A program made the position numbers and the translations under genes. A DNA stretch of 64,000 nucleotides from Burkholderia cepacia ATCC 25416 (GTDB lineage: Bacteria; Pseudomonadota; Gammaproteobacteria; Burkholderiales; Burkholderiaceae), in NCBI RefSeq assembly GCF_001411495.1, contig NZ_CP012981.1, positions 2,046,001 through 2,110,000 on the forward strand, in the 5' to 3' direction. Shown here one piece after another: positions 17,170 to 26,698 of this stretch. The notes beneath the pieces were generated by a model. That model worked only from the letters and a program-made list of their open reading frames with translations, was not told where the DNA came from and ran no database searches. Every line of letters begins with the position of its first letter. The first letter of the stretch is position 1.

Positions 17170-17673
17170 TCAACCGCGCGCCTTCTGCCAGGCGGATTCG
17201 ACGAATACGCGGCAGAGCGCCTCCATCCCCTGGCGGTCTTCTTCGTCGAAGCGCGCGGCTACCGGGCTGTCGACGTCCCACACGCCGATCAGCGTGCCGT
17301 CGCCGGCCACCAGCGGCACGACGATTTCCGATTCCGACGCGGCGTCGCACGCGATATGGCCGGGGAAGTCATGCACGTCGCGCACGACCTGCGTCTCGCG
17401 CGTCTGCGCAGCCGTGCCGCACACGCCCTTGCCGAGCGCGATCCGCACGCAGGCGGGCTTGCCCTGGAACGGCCCGACCACGAGCTCCGTCCCGTCGAAG
17501 AAGTAGAAGCCGGCCCAGTTGAGACGGTCGAGCGAGTGGTAGACCAGCGCGGCGAAGTTGGCCGCGTTCGCGGTCAGGTCGCGTTCGGATTCGACGAGCG
17601 CGCGTGCTTGCTCGACGAGCGTCGCGTATTGATCGGCCTTGGAGGCGTTGGGGTCGTTGGACAGCGTGAACAT
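17170..17673 (-). CDS. msrC: Free methionine-(R)-sulfoxide reductase (GAF-domain)
   Basis: The enzyme (fRMsr) reduces free Met-R-sulfoxide with thioredoxin or glutaredoxin electrons. The 167-residue protein is one GAF domain with LNWAGFYFFDG, and the three Cys of the family are present: KPACVRIALGKGVCGTAA and HIACDAASESEIVVP, which correspond to Cys84, Cys94 and Cys118 of the E. coli enzyme. The ATG at 17673 gives the normal N-terminus; the frame extends further upstream with unlikely residues. It is convergent with map, which also acts on methionine, but no shared control is visible. Confidence 0.93.
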   Translation of the reverse strand: MFTLSNDPNASKADQYATLVEQARALVESERDLTANAANFAALVYHSLDRLNWAGFYFFDGTELVVGPFQGKPACVRIALGKGVCGTAAQTRETQVVRDVHDFPGHIACDAASESEIVVPLVAGDGTLIGVWDVDSPVAARFDEEDRQGMEALCRVFVESAWQKARG

Positions 17674-17775
17674 GGCGGGAAAGCGATCAGGGTTGTGGAA
17701 TGCGCGATGCGCGTACCGCAGTCTACGGCACGCACGCACGGTTTGCAGCGCGCGGTTGCGCGTGACGCGGCAAGC

Positions 17776-18693
17776 TCAGTCGGGTTCGAGTTCGGCAAAC
17801 CGCGCGGCCAGAAAATCGAGCAGCGCGCGCACGGCGGGCAGCAGCCCCCGGCGCGACGCGAACACGGCATGCACGATCTCGCGGCGCGGTGCCCAGTCGG
17901 GCAGCACGGTTACCAGCGCGCCGCGCGCGACCTCGTCGCGCACCATCATCGTCGGCAACTGCACGATGCCGACACCCGCGACGGCCGCCGCGCGCAACGC
18001 GAGCATGCCGCCGGTCACAAAGCGCGGCAGGTGGTGGATTTCCGCATGCGCGCCGTCGGGCCCGCGCAGCCGCCACACGTGCGTGGACTGCGGGACGCCG
18101 TGATCGAGGCTCGGCAGGCGCGCGAGATCGGCGGGAACGGCCGGTGCGCCATGCTCGCGCAGCAGCGCGGGGCTCGCGACGAGGCACTGGCCGCGCTCGG
18201 CCAGCACGCGCAGCGCGAGATCGCTGTCCTCGAGCGGCGGCGGGCGTACGCGGATCGCGACGTCGATCCCTTCGCCGACCACGTCGACGCGCCGGTTGGT
18301 CGCTTCCAGATGAATCTCGACGCGCGAACACGCGACCATGAATGCGGCGATCATTTCGCCGACGAGCGAATCGAGCAGCACGATCGGGCAACTGACGCGC
18401 ACGATGCCGCGCGGCTCCTCGTGCAGCAGCGCGATCGCCTCGTCGGCGGCATCGGCCTCGACGAGCATCGCGCGGCAATGCGCGTAGTAGGTCTGGCCGA
18501 CGTCGGTAACGGTGAAACGGCGCGTCGAGCGCTGGATCAGCCGCATCCCGAGCCGCGCCTCGAGCAGCGCGATGCGGCGGCTCAGCTTCGATTTCGGCAT
18601 GTCCAGCGCACGCCCGGCCGGTGCGAAGCCGCCGTGTTCGACGACCTGCACGAAATAATAGAGATCGTTCAGATCCCGCGCTTTATCGTTCAT
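17776..18693 (-). CDS. LysR-family transcriptional regulator
   Basis: The 305-residue protein has a winged helix-turn-helix at 1-62 (LNDLYYFVQVVEHGGFAPAG, LSRRIALLEARLGMRLIQRS) and a two-lobed effector domain. Sequence features such as HCRAMLVEADAADEAIALL are those of the large subgroup around quinone- and thiol-responsive regulators. It is divergent from the pirin gene with about 110 bp between the starts, the usual layout for a LysR regulator and its target, so control of the pirin gene is the likely role. Confidence 0.92.
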   Translation of the reverse strand: MNDKARDLNDLYYFVQVVEHGGFAPAGRALDMPKSKLSRRIALLEARLGMRLIQRSTRRFTVTDVGQTYYAHCRAMLVEADAADEAIALLHEEPRGIVRVSCPIVLLDSLVGEMIAAFMVACSRVEIHLEATNRRVDVVGEGIDVAIRVRPPPLEDSDLALRVLAERGQCLVASPALLREHGAPAVPADLARLPSLDHGVPQSTHVWRLRGPDGAHAEIHHLPRFVTGGMLALRAAAVAGVGIVQLPTMMVRDEVARGALVTVLPDWAPRREIVHAVFASRRGLLPAVRALLDFLAARFAELEPD

Positions 18694-18802
18694 GAAATGG
18701 AACGCTGAGTGCGATTTTGGCAGTCTACCGGATCGATCGTTCCACCTCTATATTCCTGTCCAGGATGCGAAACACGTGTTTCGCCGCAATTCGGAGAAGG
18801 CA

Positions 18803-19675
18803 ATGAAGAAGATCCAGGGTGTGTACAGTGCGCCGCGCGGCCATTGGGTCGGCGACGGTTTCCCGGTGCGTTCGATGTTCAGCTACCAGTCCCACGGCGC
18901 GCATCTGAGCCCGTTCCTGCTGCTCGACTATGCCGGCCCGGCCACGTTCGAGCCGGGCTCGGCCTCGGCGCCGCGCGGGGTCGGCCAGCATCCGCACCGC
19001 GGGTTCGAGACGGTGACGATCGTCTATGACGGCGAGGTCGCGCACCGCGACTCGACCGGCGCGGGCGGCGTGATCGGCCCGGGTGACGTGCAGTGGATGA
19101 CGGCCGCGAGCGGGATCCTGCACGAGGAATTCCACTCGGAGGGGTTCACGAAGCGTGGCGGCCCGCTCGAGATGGTCCAGCTGTGGGTGAACCTGCCCGC
19201 CAGGGACAAGATGGGGGCGCCCGGCTACCAGACGCTGCTGGATGCCGACATCCCCGTGGTCGAGCTGCCGGACGGCGCGGGGCGTGCGCGGATCATCGCG
19301 GGCGAGCTCGACGGGCGGCGCGGCCCGGCCCGCACGCATACGCCGATCGACGTATGGGACGTGCGGCTCGTGGCCGGCGGCCATGCGCGGTTCCCGGTCG
19401 CCGAAGGGCGCACGCTCGCGGTGGTCGTGCTGAGCGGTACCGTGCAGGTGAACGGCGAGACGGTCGCCCGCGAAGCGCAGTTCGTGCAGCTCGGCCGCGA
19501 CGGCAGCGACGTCGAGATCGAAGCGAACGGCGACGCGAAGCTGCTGATCCTGAGCGGCGAACCGATCGACGAGCCCGTCGTCGGATACGGGCCGTTCGTG
19601 ATGAACTCGCAAGCGGAGATCCGCACCGCGATCGAGGACTTCAACAACGGCCGCTTCGGCCAGATGCCGGCATGA
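18803..19675 (+). CDS. Pirin family protein
   Basis: The 290-residue bicupin protein has the pirin metal site: HPHRGFETVTIVYDGEVAHRD (His-x-His and a later Glu/His) and GILHEEFHSE near 100-110. Bacterial pirins are Fe-dependent; some have quercetin dioxygenase activity and others modulate metabolic enzymes, so the role here is open. The ATG at 18803 follows GGAGAAGG seven bases upstream; the frame also runs further 5' without a ribosome site. It stands alone, divergent from the LysR gene, and is followed by a terminator. Confidence 0.93.
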   Translation: MKKIQGVYSAPRGHWVGDGFPVRSMFSYQSHGAHLSPFLLLDYAGPATFEPGSASAPRGVGQHPHRGFETVTIVYDGEVAHRDSTGAGGVIGPGDVQWMTAASGILHEEFHSEGFTKRGGPLEMVQLWVNLPARDKMGAPGYQTLLDADIPVVELPDGAGRARIIAGELDGRRGPARTHTPIDVWDVRLVAGGHARFPVAEGRTLAVVVLSGTVQVNGETVAREAQFVQLGRDGSDVEIEANGDAKLLILSGEPIDEPVVGYGPFVMNSQAEIRTAIEDFNNGRFGQMPA

Positions 19676-19682
19676 CGGACAG

Positions 19683-19709
19683 GCCCCGCGCAATGCGGGG
19701 CTTTTTTTT
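19683..19709 (+). terminator. Terminator after the pirin gene
   Basis: GCCCCGC and GCGGGGC form a 7-bp stem with a 5-nt loop followed by eight T residues, 7 bp after the stop. Confidence 0.9.
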
Positions 19710-19802
19710 CGGGGGCGGGCAGCCGGTCGCGCGGCGCGTGCGCTTCGGGGCATAATCGACGATTGCCGCGCGCCGGCCGGCGCGCCCGAATCAGGACCGA
19801 CC

Positions 19803-20288
19803 ATGAACGCATCCGCCGCATCCCCGAGCGCCGCCGATCTCGACTGGCGCTGGAAATCCTTCGACGCGCTGACGGCGCGCGAAGTCTATTCGATCCTCGA
19901 AGCCCGCAGCGCCGTGTTCGTCGTCGAGCAGAATTGCGTGTATCGCGACATCGACGACGCGGACCAGGCCGCGTGGCACCTGGCTGCATTCGATCCGGCC
20001 GGGCGCCTCGCCGGCTATCTGCGCGTGCTGTTGCCGGATGCGCAGAACACCGATGTCCGCATCGGCCGCGTGCTGACGACCGCCGCGTTTCGCGGCGCCG
20101 GCCTGGGCAACGGGCTGCTGTCGCGCGCGCTCGAGCATATTCGCGCGCAGTGGCCGGATACGCCGGTGAGCCTGCATGCGCAGGCTCACTTGCAGCGTTT
20201 TTACGGGGCATTCGGCTTCGCGCCGAGCTCGGACGTGCACGACGAGGACGGCATCCCGCACGTGTGGATGAGCAGCGCACGCGCGTAA
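19803..20288 (+). CDS. ElaA-type GNAT acetyltransferase
   Basis: The 161-residue protein follows the ElaA layout: WRWKSFDALTAREVYSILEA, RSAVFVVEQNCVYRDIDDAD, a strand pair around GYLRVL, the acetyl-CoA loop RVLTTAAFRGAGLGNGLLS, and a C-terminal AHLQRFYGAFGFAP. The WHL..D and VVEQNC parts are hallmarks. The substrate is not known for the family. The start ATG at 19803 follows AGGACCGACC. It is convergent with the CtaG-like gene, with only 22 bp between the stops. Confidence 0.9.
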   Translation: MNASAASPSAADLDWRWKSFDALTAREVYSILEARSAVFVVEQNCVYRDIDDADQAAWHLAAFDPAGRLAGYLRVLLPDAQNTDVRIGRVLTTAAFRGAGLGNGLLSRALEHIRAQWPDTPVSLHAQAHLQRFYGAFGFAPSSDVHDEDGIPHVWMSSARA

Positions 20289-20310
20289 TGCGCGCCGCGC
20301 CGCGCGGCAG

Positions 20311-21180
20311 TCAGTGCGCGGCGCGCGCGACCGACGGCGCGTCCGCGCGCTGCGCGGCCCGTTCGCCGATCAGGCGGCCGCGGGCGGACAGCCGCAGCCA
20401 GTGCCGCAGCGCGATCAGCGCGCCGATCACGCTCATCATCGAGCCGGGAATCCACAGCAGCAGGCCGCCGATCTGCTGGTCGCGCAGCGGGCTCAGCCAC
20501 GTGAACGCGCGGCCGCAGATCGAATAGATCGGATACAGCTCGTGCGGCGTGAAGAAGATCAGCGCGCCGAGTGCGATCTGCGGCGGGATCGCCGCGACGA
20601 CGATCAGGATCCGGCGGCCCGGCGACAGCCGCGCAGGCGGCGCAGGGCGCGGATCGACGACGAGCCACCAGAACAGCAGCCCGTCGATCACCATGCTCCA
20701 GTTCATCACGCGATAGAGACGCCAGTCGAGCATCGCGATGAAGTGGATCGGCGACAGCAGCCAGAAATAGATCAGCCCGACGAACAGCACGACCGCGACG
20801 ACGGGATGGAACACCACGTCGAGTGTCGCGCGCACGGGCGCCCACGCGAGGGCGGGGCGCACGAAGCGCTGCCGCCAGCGAAACGGGATGCCCGCGCGAA
20901 TCGCCGCGCCCGGATAGGACAGCGCGATGAAGAACGGCCCGAGGTGGTGCAGCACGAGGTGCTGCGCGCGGTGCAGGAAGAACTCGTGCTCGAAGAAATA
21001 GTCGAGCCGTGTATGCAGTGCGATGTAGAGCGCCGTCAGCCCGAACCAGAACGAGAACTGCCGCAGCGGCGACACCTTCGCCTTCTTCACGCCGCGCGCG
21101 AACAGCACGGCAGCGGTGAGCACCGCGATCACCACGGTCGGCGACGGTTCCCACGGATCGAGCCAGTACAGGAGGTTCAT
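20311..21180 (-). CDS. Cytochrome c oxidase assembly factor, CtaG (caa3) family
   Basis: The 289-residue integral membrane protein has about seven hydrophobic segments, and conserved His residues sit at membrane edges (FEHEFFLHRAQHLVLHHLGP, IHFIAMLDWRLYRVMNWSMV), the pattern of the Caa3_CtaG family that helps insert copper into terminal oxidases. It is the last gene of a minus-strand trio after SCO and PCu(A)C, with an 11-bp gap to the latter. All three handle copper, so cotranscription and a joint role in CuA/CuB assembly are likely. It is unrelated to the single-span Cox11 proteins that are also named CtaG. Confidence 0.9.
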   Translation of the reverse strand: MNLLYWLDPWEPSPTVVIAVLTAAVLFARGVKKAKVSPLRQFSFWFGLTALYIALHTRLDYFFEHEFFLHRAQHLVLHHLGPFFIALSYPGAAIRAGIPFRWRQRFVRPALAWAPVRATLDVVFHPVVAVVLFVGLIYFWLLSPIHFIAMLDWRLYRVMNWSMVIDGLLFWWLVVDPRPAPPARLSPGRRILIVVAAIPPQIALGALIFFTPHELYPIYSICGRAFTWLSPLRDQQIGGLLLWIPGSMMSVIGALIALRHWLRLSARGRLIGERAAQRADAPSVARAAH

Positions 21181-21190
21181 CGCGCGCGCA

Positions 21191-21637
21191 TCATTTCGCC
21201 TGGGCCGGCGATTTCACGGCGAACGGCGCATCGACCGTTTCGCCGTCGGAGAATTTCAGGCGCAGGTGCACGGTGTCGCCCGGCTTGATCGCGTGCTTCG
21301 GCTCCTCGAGCATGAAGTGGTAGCCGCCCGGTGCGATGTCGACCTTGCCGCGCGCGGGAACCGTCAGCTTGTCGACCATTTCCATCTTCTGCGTCGAGCC
21401 GTTCGAGACGGTCTGGTGCAGCATCGCCATCCCGTAGTCGGGGCTGTCGACGTCGACGAGATCGACCGGCTTGTCGCCCGTGTTCACGATCGTCACGTAG
21501 CCGCCGGCCGGCAGCTTGTTCGGCAGCCAGCGCACCCATGCGTTCTGCGCGGTGATCGCGCCGGCGGCATAGGCGTGGGTGCCGGCGCACAGCGCGGCGA
21601 GGAGGGCGAGCGTCTTGAGTGTCGTCTTCGTCTTCAT
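21191..21637 (-). CDS. Periplasmic copper chaperone PCu(A)C
   Basis: The protein carries Cu(I) in the periplasm and passes it to cytochrome oxidase, often together with SCO. The 148-residue chain has a cleavable signal peptide (MKTKTTLKTLALLAALCAG, cut after AYA) and a cupredoxin-like domain. The copper motif H-x10-M-x21-H-x-M is exactly kept: LHQTVSNGSTQKM, then 21 residues, then HFM. It lies 14 bp after the SCO gene and 10 bp before the CtaG-family gene. Confidence 0.95.
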   Translation of the reverse strand: MKTKTTLKTLALLAALCAGTHAYAAGAITAQNAWVRWLPNKLPAGGYVTIVNTGDKPVDLVDVDSPDYGMAMLHQTVSNGSTQKMEMVDKLTVPARGKVDIAPGGYHFMLEEPKHAIKPGDTVHLRLKFSDGETVDAPFAVKSPAQAK

Positions 21638-21651
21638 GTCGTGAGAGGAAT

Positions 21652-22287
21652 TCAGGTGGTGGAGGCGGTGTCGATGATCCGGCGCACATCGGCGGCGATG
21701 GCGTCGGGCGAGTCGCGGTCGGTCGCAAGCAGGCGGGCGCGGCCGGTTGCGTCGAAGATGTAGACGGCCGAGCTGTGCGTGACTTCGTAGCCGCCGGACG
21801 GATCGCGCTGTTCCATCTGGTACGCGACGCGATAGCGCTTCGCGAGCGATTCTATCTGGCGGTCGGTGCCGGTCAGGCCGCGCGCATGCGCGGCGTCGAA
21901 CGCGGCGACATACGATTGCATCGCCTGCGGCGTGTCGCGTGCAGGATCGACCGAGACGAACAGGATGCGCACGTCGTTGGCCTGCGGGCCGAGCTTCGCC
22001 AGCACTTCCATCAGCCGTGCCATCGTTTCGGGGCAGACGTCGGGGCAGTGCGTGTAGCCGAAGTAGACGAGCGCGACCTGGCCGTGGAACGCATCGGCGT
22101 CGACGGGATGGCCGTCGCCGCCCGTCAGCGTGAACGACAGGTCGGGCAGGTGGCCGGTGACGTTGGTCAGGTTCCAGCGCGGCTCGTCGTGCGTGCACGC
22201 GGCGAGCGCCACGGCGGCGGCGAGGGCCGCGGTCGTGCGGATGAGGCGGGAGAAGCGCCGGTGCGGCGCTGGGCGGGCAGACGACAT
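21652..22287 (-). CDS. SCO1/SenC family copper-delivery lipoprotein
   Basis: The 211-residue protein has an N-terminal lipobox (ALAAC, lipid Cys near 31) after a hydrophobic helix, then a thioredoxin fold with the copper/redox motif HCPDVCPE (CxxxC) and the distant His in EVTHSSAVYIFD. SCO proteins metallate or reduce the CuA site of cytochrome c oxidase. It is the first gene of the SCO-PCu(A)C-CtaG set. The start at 22287 gives a proper signal; the open frame upstream of it is not signal-like. Confidence 0.94.
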   Translation of the reverse strand: MSSARPAPHRRFSRLIRTTAALAAAVALAACTHDEPRWNLTNVTGHLPDLSFTLTGGDGHPVDADAFHGQVALVYFGYTHCPDVCPETMARLMEVLAKLGPQANDVRILFVSVDPARDTPQAMQSYVAAFDAAHARGLTGTDRQIESLAKRYRVAYQMEQRDPSGGYEVTHSSAVYIFDATGRARLLATDRDSPDAIAADVRRIIDTASTT

Positions 22288-22568
22288 CCTGGGGCTCGAT
22301 CGGACGGAAAGGTGACCGGCCGGCGCGATGCCATGCGTCGCGCGGCAGGCGGTTGCGACTGTAGCGCAATTCGCGCGCCCGCGTCCTTTCGAAACCCGTA
22401 CGGGGCGGGCGAGCGGGGCAATATGTCGCAGTTGACGCAATCGGCGGCGCACGGCCGGCGATGCGCCGGTTTCGCCCATCTCGGTGCGCAGGCGCGGTAA
22501 GATGCGCACAATTCCATCGCGCAGCGGCGGTGCGGCGTTTGCCGGCCGCCTCTCAGACTATCGAATCG

Positions 22569-23321
22569 ATGCAATCCGTTCCGGCTTCCCTGTCCCTGAC
22601 CGATACCGCGTTCTTCTTCGACTTCGACGGCACGCTCGTCGAACTGGCGCCGACGCCCGACAGCATTCACGTTCCGCCGTCGCTGCTGACGCTGCTCGAC
22701 GAGCTGCGGCGCCGCTCGCACGGTGCGGTCGCGATCGTGTCCGGGCGCGGTATCGACAACCTCGACACGTTCCTCAAGATGCCCGGCCTGCCGATCGCCG
22801 GCCTGCACGGCGCGGAGCGCCGCGATGCGAACGGCGACACGCAGCGCATCGGCTTCAACGACGAACGCCTGCTGCGCATCGAGCGCGAGCTGGCGGCCGT
22901 CGTCGACCGTCATCCGGGCATGCTGCTCGAAATCAAGGGCGCGGCCGTTGCGCTGCACTACCGCAACGCGCCCGAGCGCGAGGCGGCTGCGCGGGCGGCC
23001 GCCGAGCGCCTCGTCGCCGACTATGCCGATGCGTATGTGCTGCAGCCCGGCAAGATGGTGTTCGAGATCAAGCCGAAGGGGGTCGACAAGGGGCGCGCGC
23101 TGGCCGCGTTCCTCGACGAGCCCCCGTTCGCGGGCCGCGTGCCGCTGTTCGCGGGCGACGACCTGACCGACGAGAAGGGCTTCGCGGTGGTCAACGCGCG
23201 CGGCGGCCTGTCGATCAAGGTCGGCGCGGGCGAGACGTCCGCCCGCACGCGGCTCGATTCGGTCGACGCGCTGCATGAGCAGATCGCGCACTGGCTCGGT
23301 GCGGGGCAGCCGCACGCATGA
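22569..23321 (+). CDS. otsB: Trehalose-6-phosphate phosphatase
   Basis: OtsB removes phosphate from trehalose 6-phosphate to give trehalose, an osmo- and desiccation protectant. The 250-residue HAD-family protein has motif I FFFDFDGTLVELAP near 17-30, motif II (AIVSGRGIDNL), the conserved GLHGAERRDANG, and motif IV GDDLTDEKGF near 194-203. The ATG at 22569 is the usual start; upstream in-frame codons are not protein-like. The otsA start overlaps the stop by 4 bp, so the two enzymes are made from one coupled transcript. Confidence 0.96.
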   Translation: MQSVPASLSLTDTAFFFDFDGTLVELAPTPDSIHVPPSLLTLLDELRRRSHGAVAIVSGRGIDNLDTFLKMPGLPIAGLHGAERRDANGDTQRIGFNDERLLRIERELAAVVDRHPGMLLEIKGAAVALHYRNAPEREAAARAAAERLVADYADAYVLQPGKMVFEIKPKGVDKGRALAAFLDEPPFAGRVPLFAGDDLTDEKGFAVVNARGGLSIKVGAGETSARTRLDSVDALHEQIAHWLGAGQPHA

Positions 23322-24697
23322 GTCGCCTCATCATCGTTTCAAACCGCGTCGCACCGATTTCGGAAGGCGAACCGGCGGCAGGCGGCCTCGCGATCGGTGT
23401 CTACGATGCGCTGAAGGAGACGGGCGGTATGTGGTTCGGCTGGAGCGGCGAGGTCGTCGCGTCCGGCGCGCCGCAGATTCGCGTCGAGGAGCACGGGCCG
23501 GTCACGTTCGCGACCATCGGCCTGTCGCGGCGCGACTACGACCAGTATTACCGCGGCTTCTCGAACGCGACGCTGTGGCCCGCGTTTCACTACCGCACCG
23601 ACCTGATCCAGTACGACCGTCACGAGTTCGAAGGCTACAGCCGCGTGAACGTGTGGCTCGCGCAGCAGCTCGTGCCGCTGCTGCAGGACGACGACGTGAT
23701 CTGGGTGCACGACTATCACCTGATCCCGTTCGCGCGCGCGCTGCGCGCGGCCGGCGTGAAGAACCGCATCGGTTTCTTCCTGCACATCCCGTTTCCCGCC
23801 GCGCAGGTGCTCGTCAACGTGCCGCCGCATCGCGACCTGGTCGAATCGCTGTGCGCGTTCGACCTGCTCGGCTTCCAGACCGAACCCGACCTGCGCGCAT
23901 TCTGCGATTACGTCGAATCCGAAGCGGACGGCGTGATCGAGCGCGACGGCCACCTGGTGACGGTGCGCGCATTCGGCCGGACGCTGCGCGCGGCCGCGTA
24001 TCCGATCGGCGTGCATCCGGACGAGATCGCGTCGCTCGCGCAGGCCGGCGAGCACGGCAAGGCGGTGCGCACGCTCGCGACGTCGCTGCGGGGCCGCAAG
24101 CTGATCATGAGCGTCGACCGGCTCGATTACTCGAAGGGACTCGTCGAGCGCTTCCGCGCGTTCGAGAAGCTGCTCGAGCACGAGCCGTCGCATCGCAATC
24201 GCGTGTCGTTCCTGCAGATCGCGCCGTCGACCCGTGCGGAGCTGCGTGCGTACCAGGACATCCGCCTGCAGCTCGAAGGAGAGTCGGGACGCATCAACGG
24301 ACGCTTCGCCGAGCTCGACTGGGCACCGATCCTCTATATCCATCGCCAGTACGATCGCCAACTGCTCGCGGCGCTGTACCGGCTCGCGCGGGTCGGCTAC
24401 GTGACACCGTTGCGCGACGGGATGAACCTCGTCGCGAAGGAGTACGTATCCGCGCAGGATCCGGACGATCCGGGCGTGCTCGTGCTGTCGCGCTTCGCGG
24501 GCGCCGCGCGCGAGTTGACGGGGGCGCTGATCGTCAATCCGATCGATATCGACGGGATGGCCGATGCGTTGTCGCAGGCGCTGACGATGCCGCTCGCCGA
24601 GCGGCGCGCGCGTTATACGGACATGATTGCGCAGCTTCGCGAGAACAACGTGTCGGTGTGGCGCGACAACTTCCTGCGCGATCTGCAGCACGCGTAA
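23318..24697 (+). CDS. otsA: Trehalose-6-phosphate synthase
   Basis: OtsA joins UDP-glucose and glucose 6-phosphate to make trehalose 6-phosphate. The 459-residue GT20 enzyme shows the N-terminal [12 protein letters not shown] and GGLAIGV loop (G6P/UDP contact), [11 protein letters not shown] near 128-138, [21 protein letters not shown] near 265-275 and the C-terminal [16 protein letters not shown]. These match the enteric OtsA over its length. Gene order otsB-otsA with a 4-bp overlap. Confidence 0.97.
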   Translation: MSRLIIVSNRVAPISEGEPAAGGLAIGVYDALKETGGMWFGWSGEVVASGAPQIRVEEHGPVTFATIGLSRRDYDQYYRGFSNATLWPAFHYRTDLIQYDRHEFEGYSRVNVWLAQQLVPLLQDDDVIWVHDYHLIPFARALRAAGVKNRIGFFLHIPFPAAQVLVNVPPHRDLVESLCAFDLLGFQTEPDLRAFCDYVESEADGVIERDGHLVTVRAFGRTLRAAAYPIGVHPDEIASLAQAGEHGKAVRTLATSLRGRKLIMSVDRLDYSKGLVERFRAFEKLLEHEPSHRNRVSFLQIAPSTRAELRAYQDIRLQLEGESGRINGRFAELDWAPILYIHRQYDRQLLAALYRLARVGYVTPLRDGMNLVAKEYVSAQDPDDPGVLVLSRFAGAARELTGALIVNPIDIDGMADALSQALTMPLAERRARYTDMIAQLRENNVSVWRDNFLRDLQHA

Positions 24698-24720
24698 CCG
24701 ACGCCTCCCGCCGGAAATGA

Positions 24721-24756
24721 AAAAGCCGCAGTGCGAGCAGCACTGCGGCTTTTTTG
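24721..24756. terminator. Terminator after otsBA
   Basis: AAAAGCCGCAGTGC and GCACTGCGGCTTTT form a 14-bp perfect stem with a GAGCA loop and flanking A and T runs. It lies between the convergent otsA and the ABC exporter gene and can serve both. Confidence 0.92.
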
Positions 24757-24775
24757 CTGGCTGCGGGCCGGTGCG

Positions 24776-26698
24776 TCAGGCCACGCGTTCGCCGGTCGGC
24801 GTGCTGCCGTCGGGCGCCGCGTGATGGCGGCCGTGCTGCTTCGCGAGCAGGTCGCGGTACAGGCCGGGGCGGTTGCGCAGCACGTCGGGCGGCCCGTCGT
24901 CGATGACCTTGCCGTTGTTCATCACGATGATCCGGTCGAAGTTGCGCAGCGTCGACAGGCGGTGCGCGATCGCGATCACCGTGCGACCGACCATCAGGCG
25001 GTCGAGCGCGCTCTGGATCGCTTCCTCGGATGCGCTGTCGAGCGCGGACGTCGCTTCGTCGAGCAGCAGGATCGGCGCGTTCTTCAGGATCGCGCGCGCG
25101 ATCGCGATGCGCTGGCGCTGGCCGCCCGACAGCTTGACGCCGCGGTCGCCGACGATCGTGTCATAGCCTTCCGGCATCGCTTCGATGAACTCCGCGCAGC
25201 GCGCGTCGCGCGCGGCCGCGAGCACTTCGTCGCGGGTCGCATCGGGGCGGCCGTATGCGATGTTGTCGTAGATCGTCCGGTGCAGCAGCGAGATGTCCTG
25301 CGGCACGAGCGCGATCGCGTGGCGCAGGCTGTCCTGCGTGATCGTCTTCACGTCCTGGCCGTCCACCTGCACGACGCCGTCCTGCGTGTCGTAGAAGCGC
25401 TGCAGCAGCGCGAGCACGGTCGACTTGCCGGCGCCCGACTTGCCGATCAGGCCGACGCGCTGGCCCGGCTCGATATGGAGATCGAAGTGGTCGAGGATCG
25501 CGCGACGGTGCGGATACGCGAACGTCACGCGCTCGAAGTCGACGCGGCCGCCCTTGGCCGACAGCGGCTGGGCGTCCGAGCGATCGGGCATCCCGTGCGG
25601 CTCGAGCAACGTCTTGACGGCTTCGGACAGGCGCGCGACGTGCTGGGTGACGTCGACGAGCGCGACCGCGAGGTCGCGCGTGCCGTGCAGGATCGTGAAG
25701 CCGAGCGAGCTGACGAGCACGATGTCGCCGGACGTCGCGCGGCCCTGGTCCCACAGCCACAGCGCCCAGCCGAGCAGGCCGGCGGACAGCATCGCGGTGA
25801 TCACCGCGTGCAGCAGGCGCAGCTTTTCGAGATAGAGCAGGCTTTGCTGGCGCGCATCCATCTCGGCCTTGACCGTTGCGCCGAAGCGCTTCTGTTCGCG
25901 CAGCGTCATCCCGAACGCACGCACGAGGCCCATGTTGCCGATCACGTCGACGAGTTCGCCGTCGACCGCGGCGGCCTTCGCCGCGAACGCATGGTGGCGG
26001 GCCGAGCCGCGCCCGGCGAGCTTGAACAGGATCACGGACAGCACGGCCGAACAGCCGAGCAGGCCGGCGGCCATCATCGGATTGACGACGATGATCATCA
26101 GGATCGCGCCCATCACCGCGATGCACGGCGGCAGCACGTTCCACGCCATCGTGTTCTCCGACGTGTAGACGGCGTTCGACGTGGCCGTGATGCGGCTCGC
26201 GAGCGTGCCCGGCTGCTTTTCGGAGTAGTAGGTCGGCGAATGACCGATCAGGTACTGGAACAGGTCGCGCCGCAGGTCGCCGGTGACCGCGACGAACGTA
26301 TGTGCGGCGACCCAGCCGCCGACGCGCCACAGCAGGTTGTCGGCCGCGATCAGCCCGACGAGCAGCGCGAATGCGCTCCACAGCGGGCCGGGGTGATGAC
26401 GCCCGGTCGCCAGCACGTCGATCAGGTGCTTGATCGCGTATTGCGAGCCGAGCGCGCAGCCGACGGCGGCCAGCACACTGCAGAGCACGATCAGGTGGGC
26501 AACGGGATGCAGGCGGATGTAGCGGAACAGGAACGCGATCGGCCGGTGCGCGTAGCTCGACAGCTTCGCGTTGTGGGCGTTGCGCTGGGCAGGGGTGAGA
26601 GATTCCAAAATATGCGTGCGGTGATTCGGTGATTGAGCGTGGCGGCGGGATCGCTTGCCGGCGTTCGCCCGGACTGAATAATCCGGCATTGTAAACAA
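24776..26698 (-). CDS. ABC-type exporter, fused permease and ATPase
   Basis: The chain of up to 640 residues has a six-helix transmembrane domain (about 55-340) followed by a nucleotide-binding domain: Walker A GLIGKSGAGKSTVL, signature LSGGQRQRIAIARA, Walker B ILLLDEATSALD and the switch His in IAHRLSTL. It is an MsbA/multidrug-type half transporter that works as a homodimer; lipid, peptide or drug export cannot be distinguished. The frame begins at ATG 26698, but the first 30 residues look unlike protein and a TTG at 26608 (LESLTPAQRNAH) could be the true start. It is divergent from the GT4 gene. Confidence 0.9.
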   Translation of the reverse strand: MFTMPDYSVRANAGKRSRRHAQSPNHRTHILESLTPAQRNAHNAKLSSYAHRPIAFLFRYIRLHPVAHLIVLCSVLAAVGCALGSQYAIKHLIDVLATGRHHPGPLWSAFALLVGLIAADNLLWRVGGWVAAHTFVAVTGDLRRDLFQYLIGHSPTYYSEKQPGTLASRITATSNAVYTSENTMAWNVLPPCIAVMGAILMIIVVNPMMAAGLLGCSAVLSVILFKLAGRGSARHHAFAAKAAAVDGELVDVIGNMGLVRAFGMTLREQKRFGATVKAEMDARQQSLLYLEKLRLLHAVITAMLSAGLLGWALWLWDQGRATSGDIVLVSSLGFTILHGTRDLAVALVDVTQHVARLSEAVKTLLEPHGMPDRSDAQPLSAKGGRVDFERVTFAYPHRRAILDHFDLHIEPGQRVGLIGKSGAGKSTVLALLQRFYDTQDGVVQVDGQDVKTITQDSLRHAIALVPQDISLLHRTIYDNIAYGRPDATRDEVLAAARDARCAEFIEAMPEGYDTIVGDRGVKLSGGQRQRIAIARAILKNAPILLLDEATSALDSASEEAIQSALDRLMVGRTVIAIAHRLSTLRNFDRIIVMNNGKVIDDGPPDVLRNRPGLYRDLLAKQHGRHHAAPDGSTPTGERVA

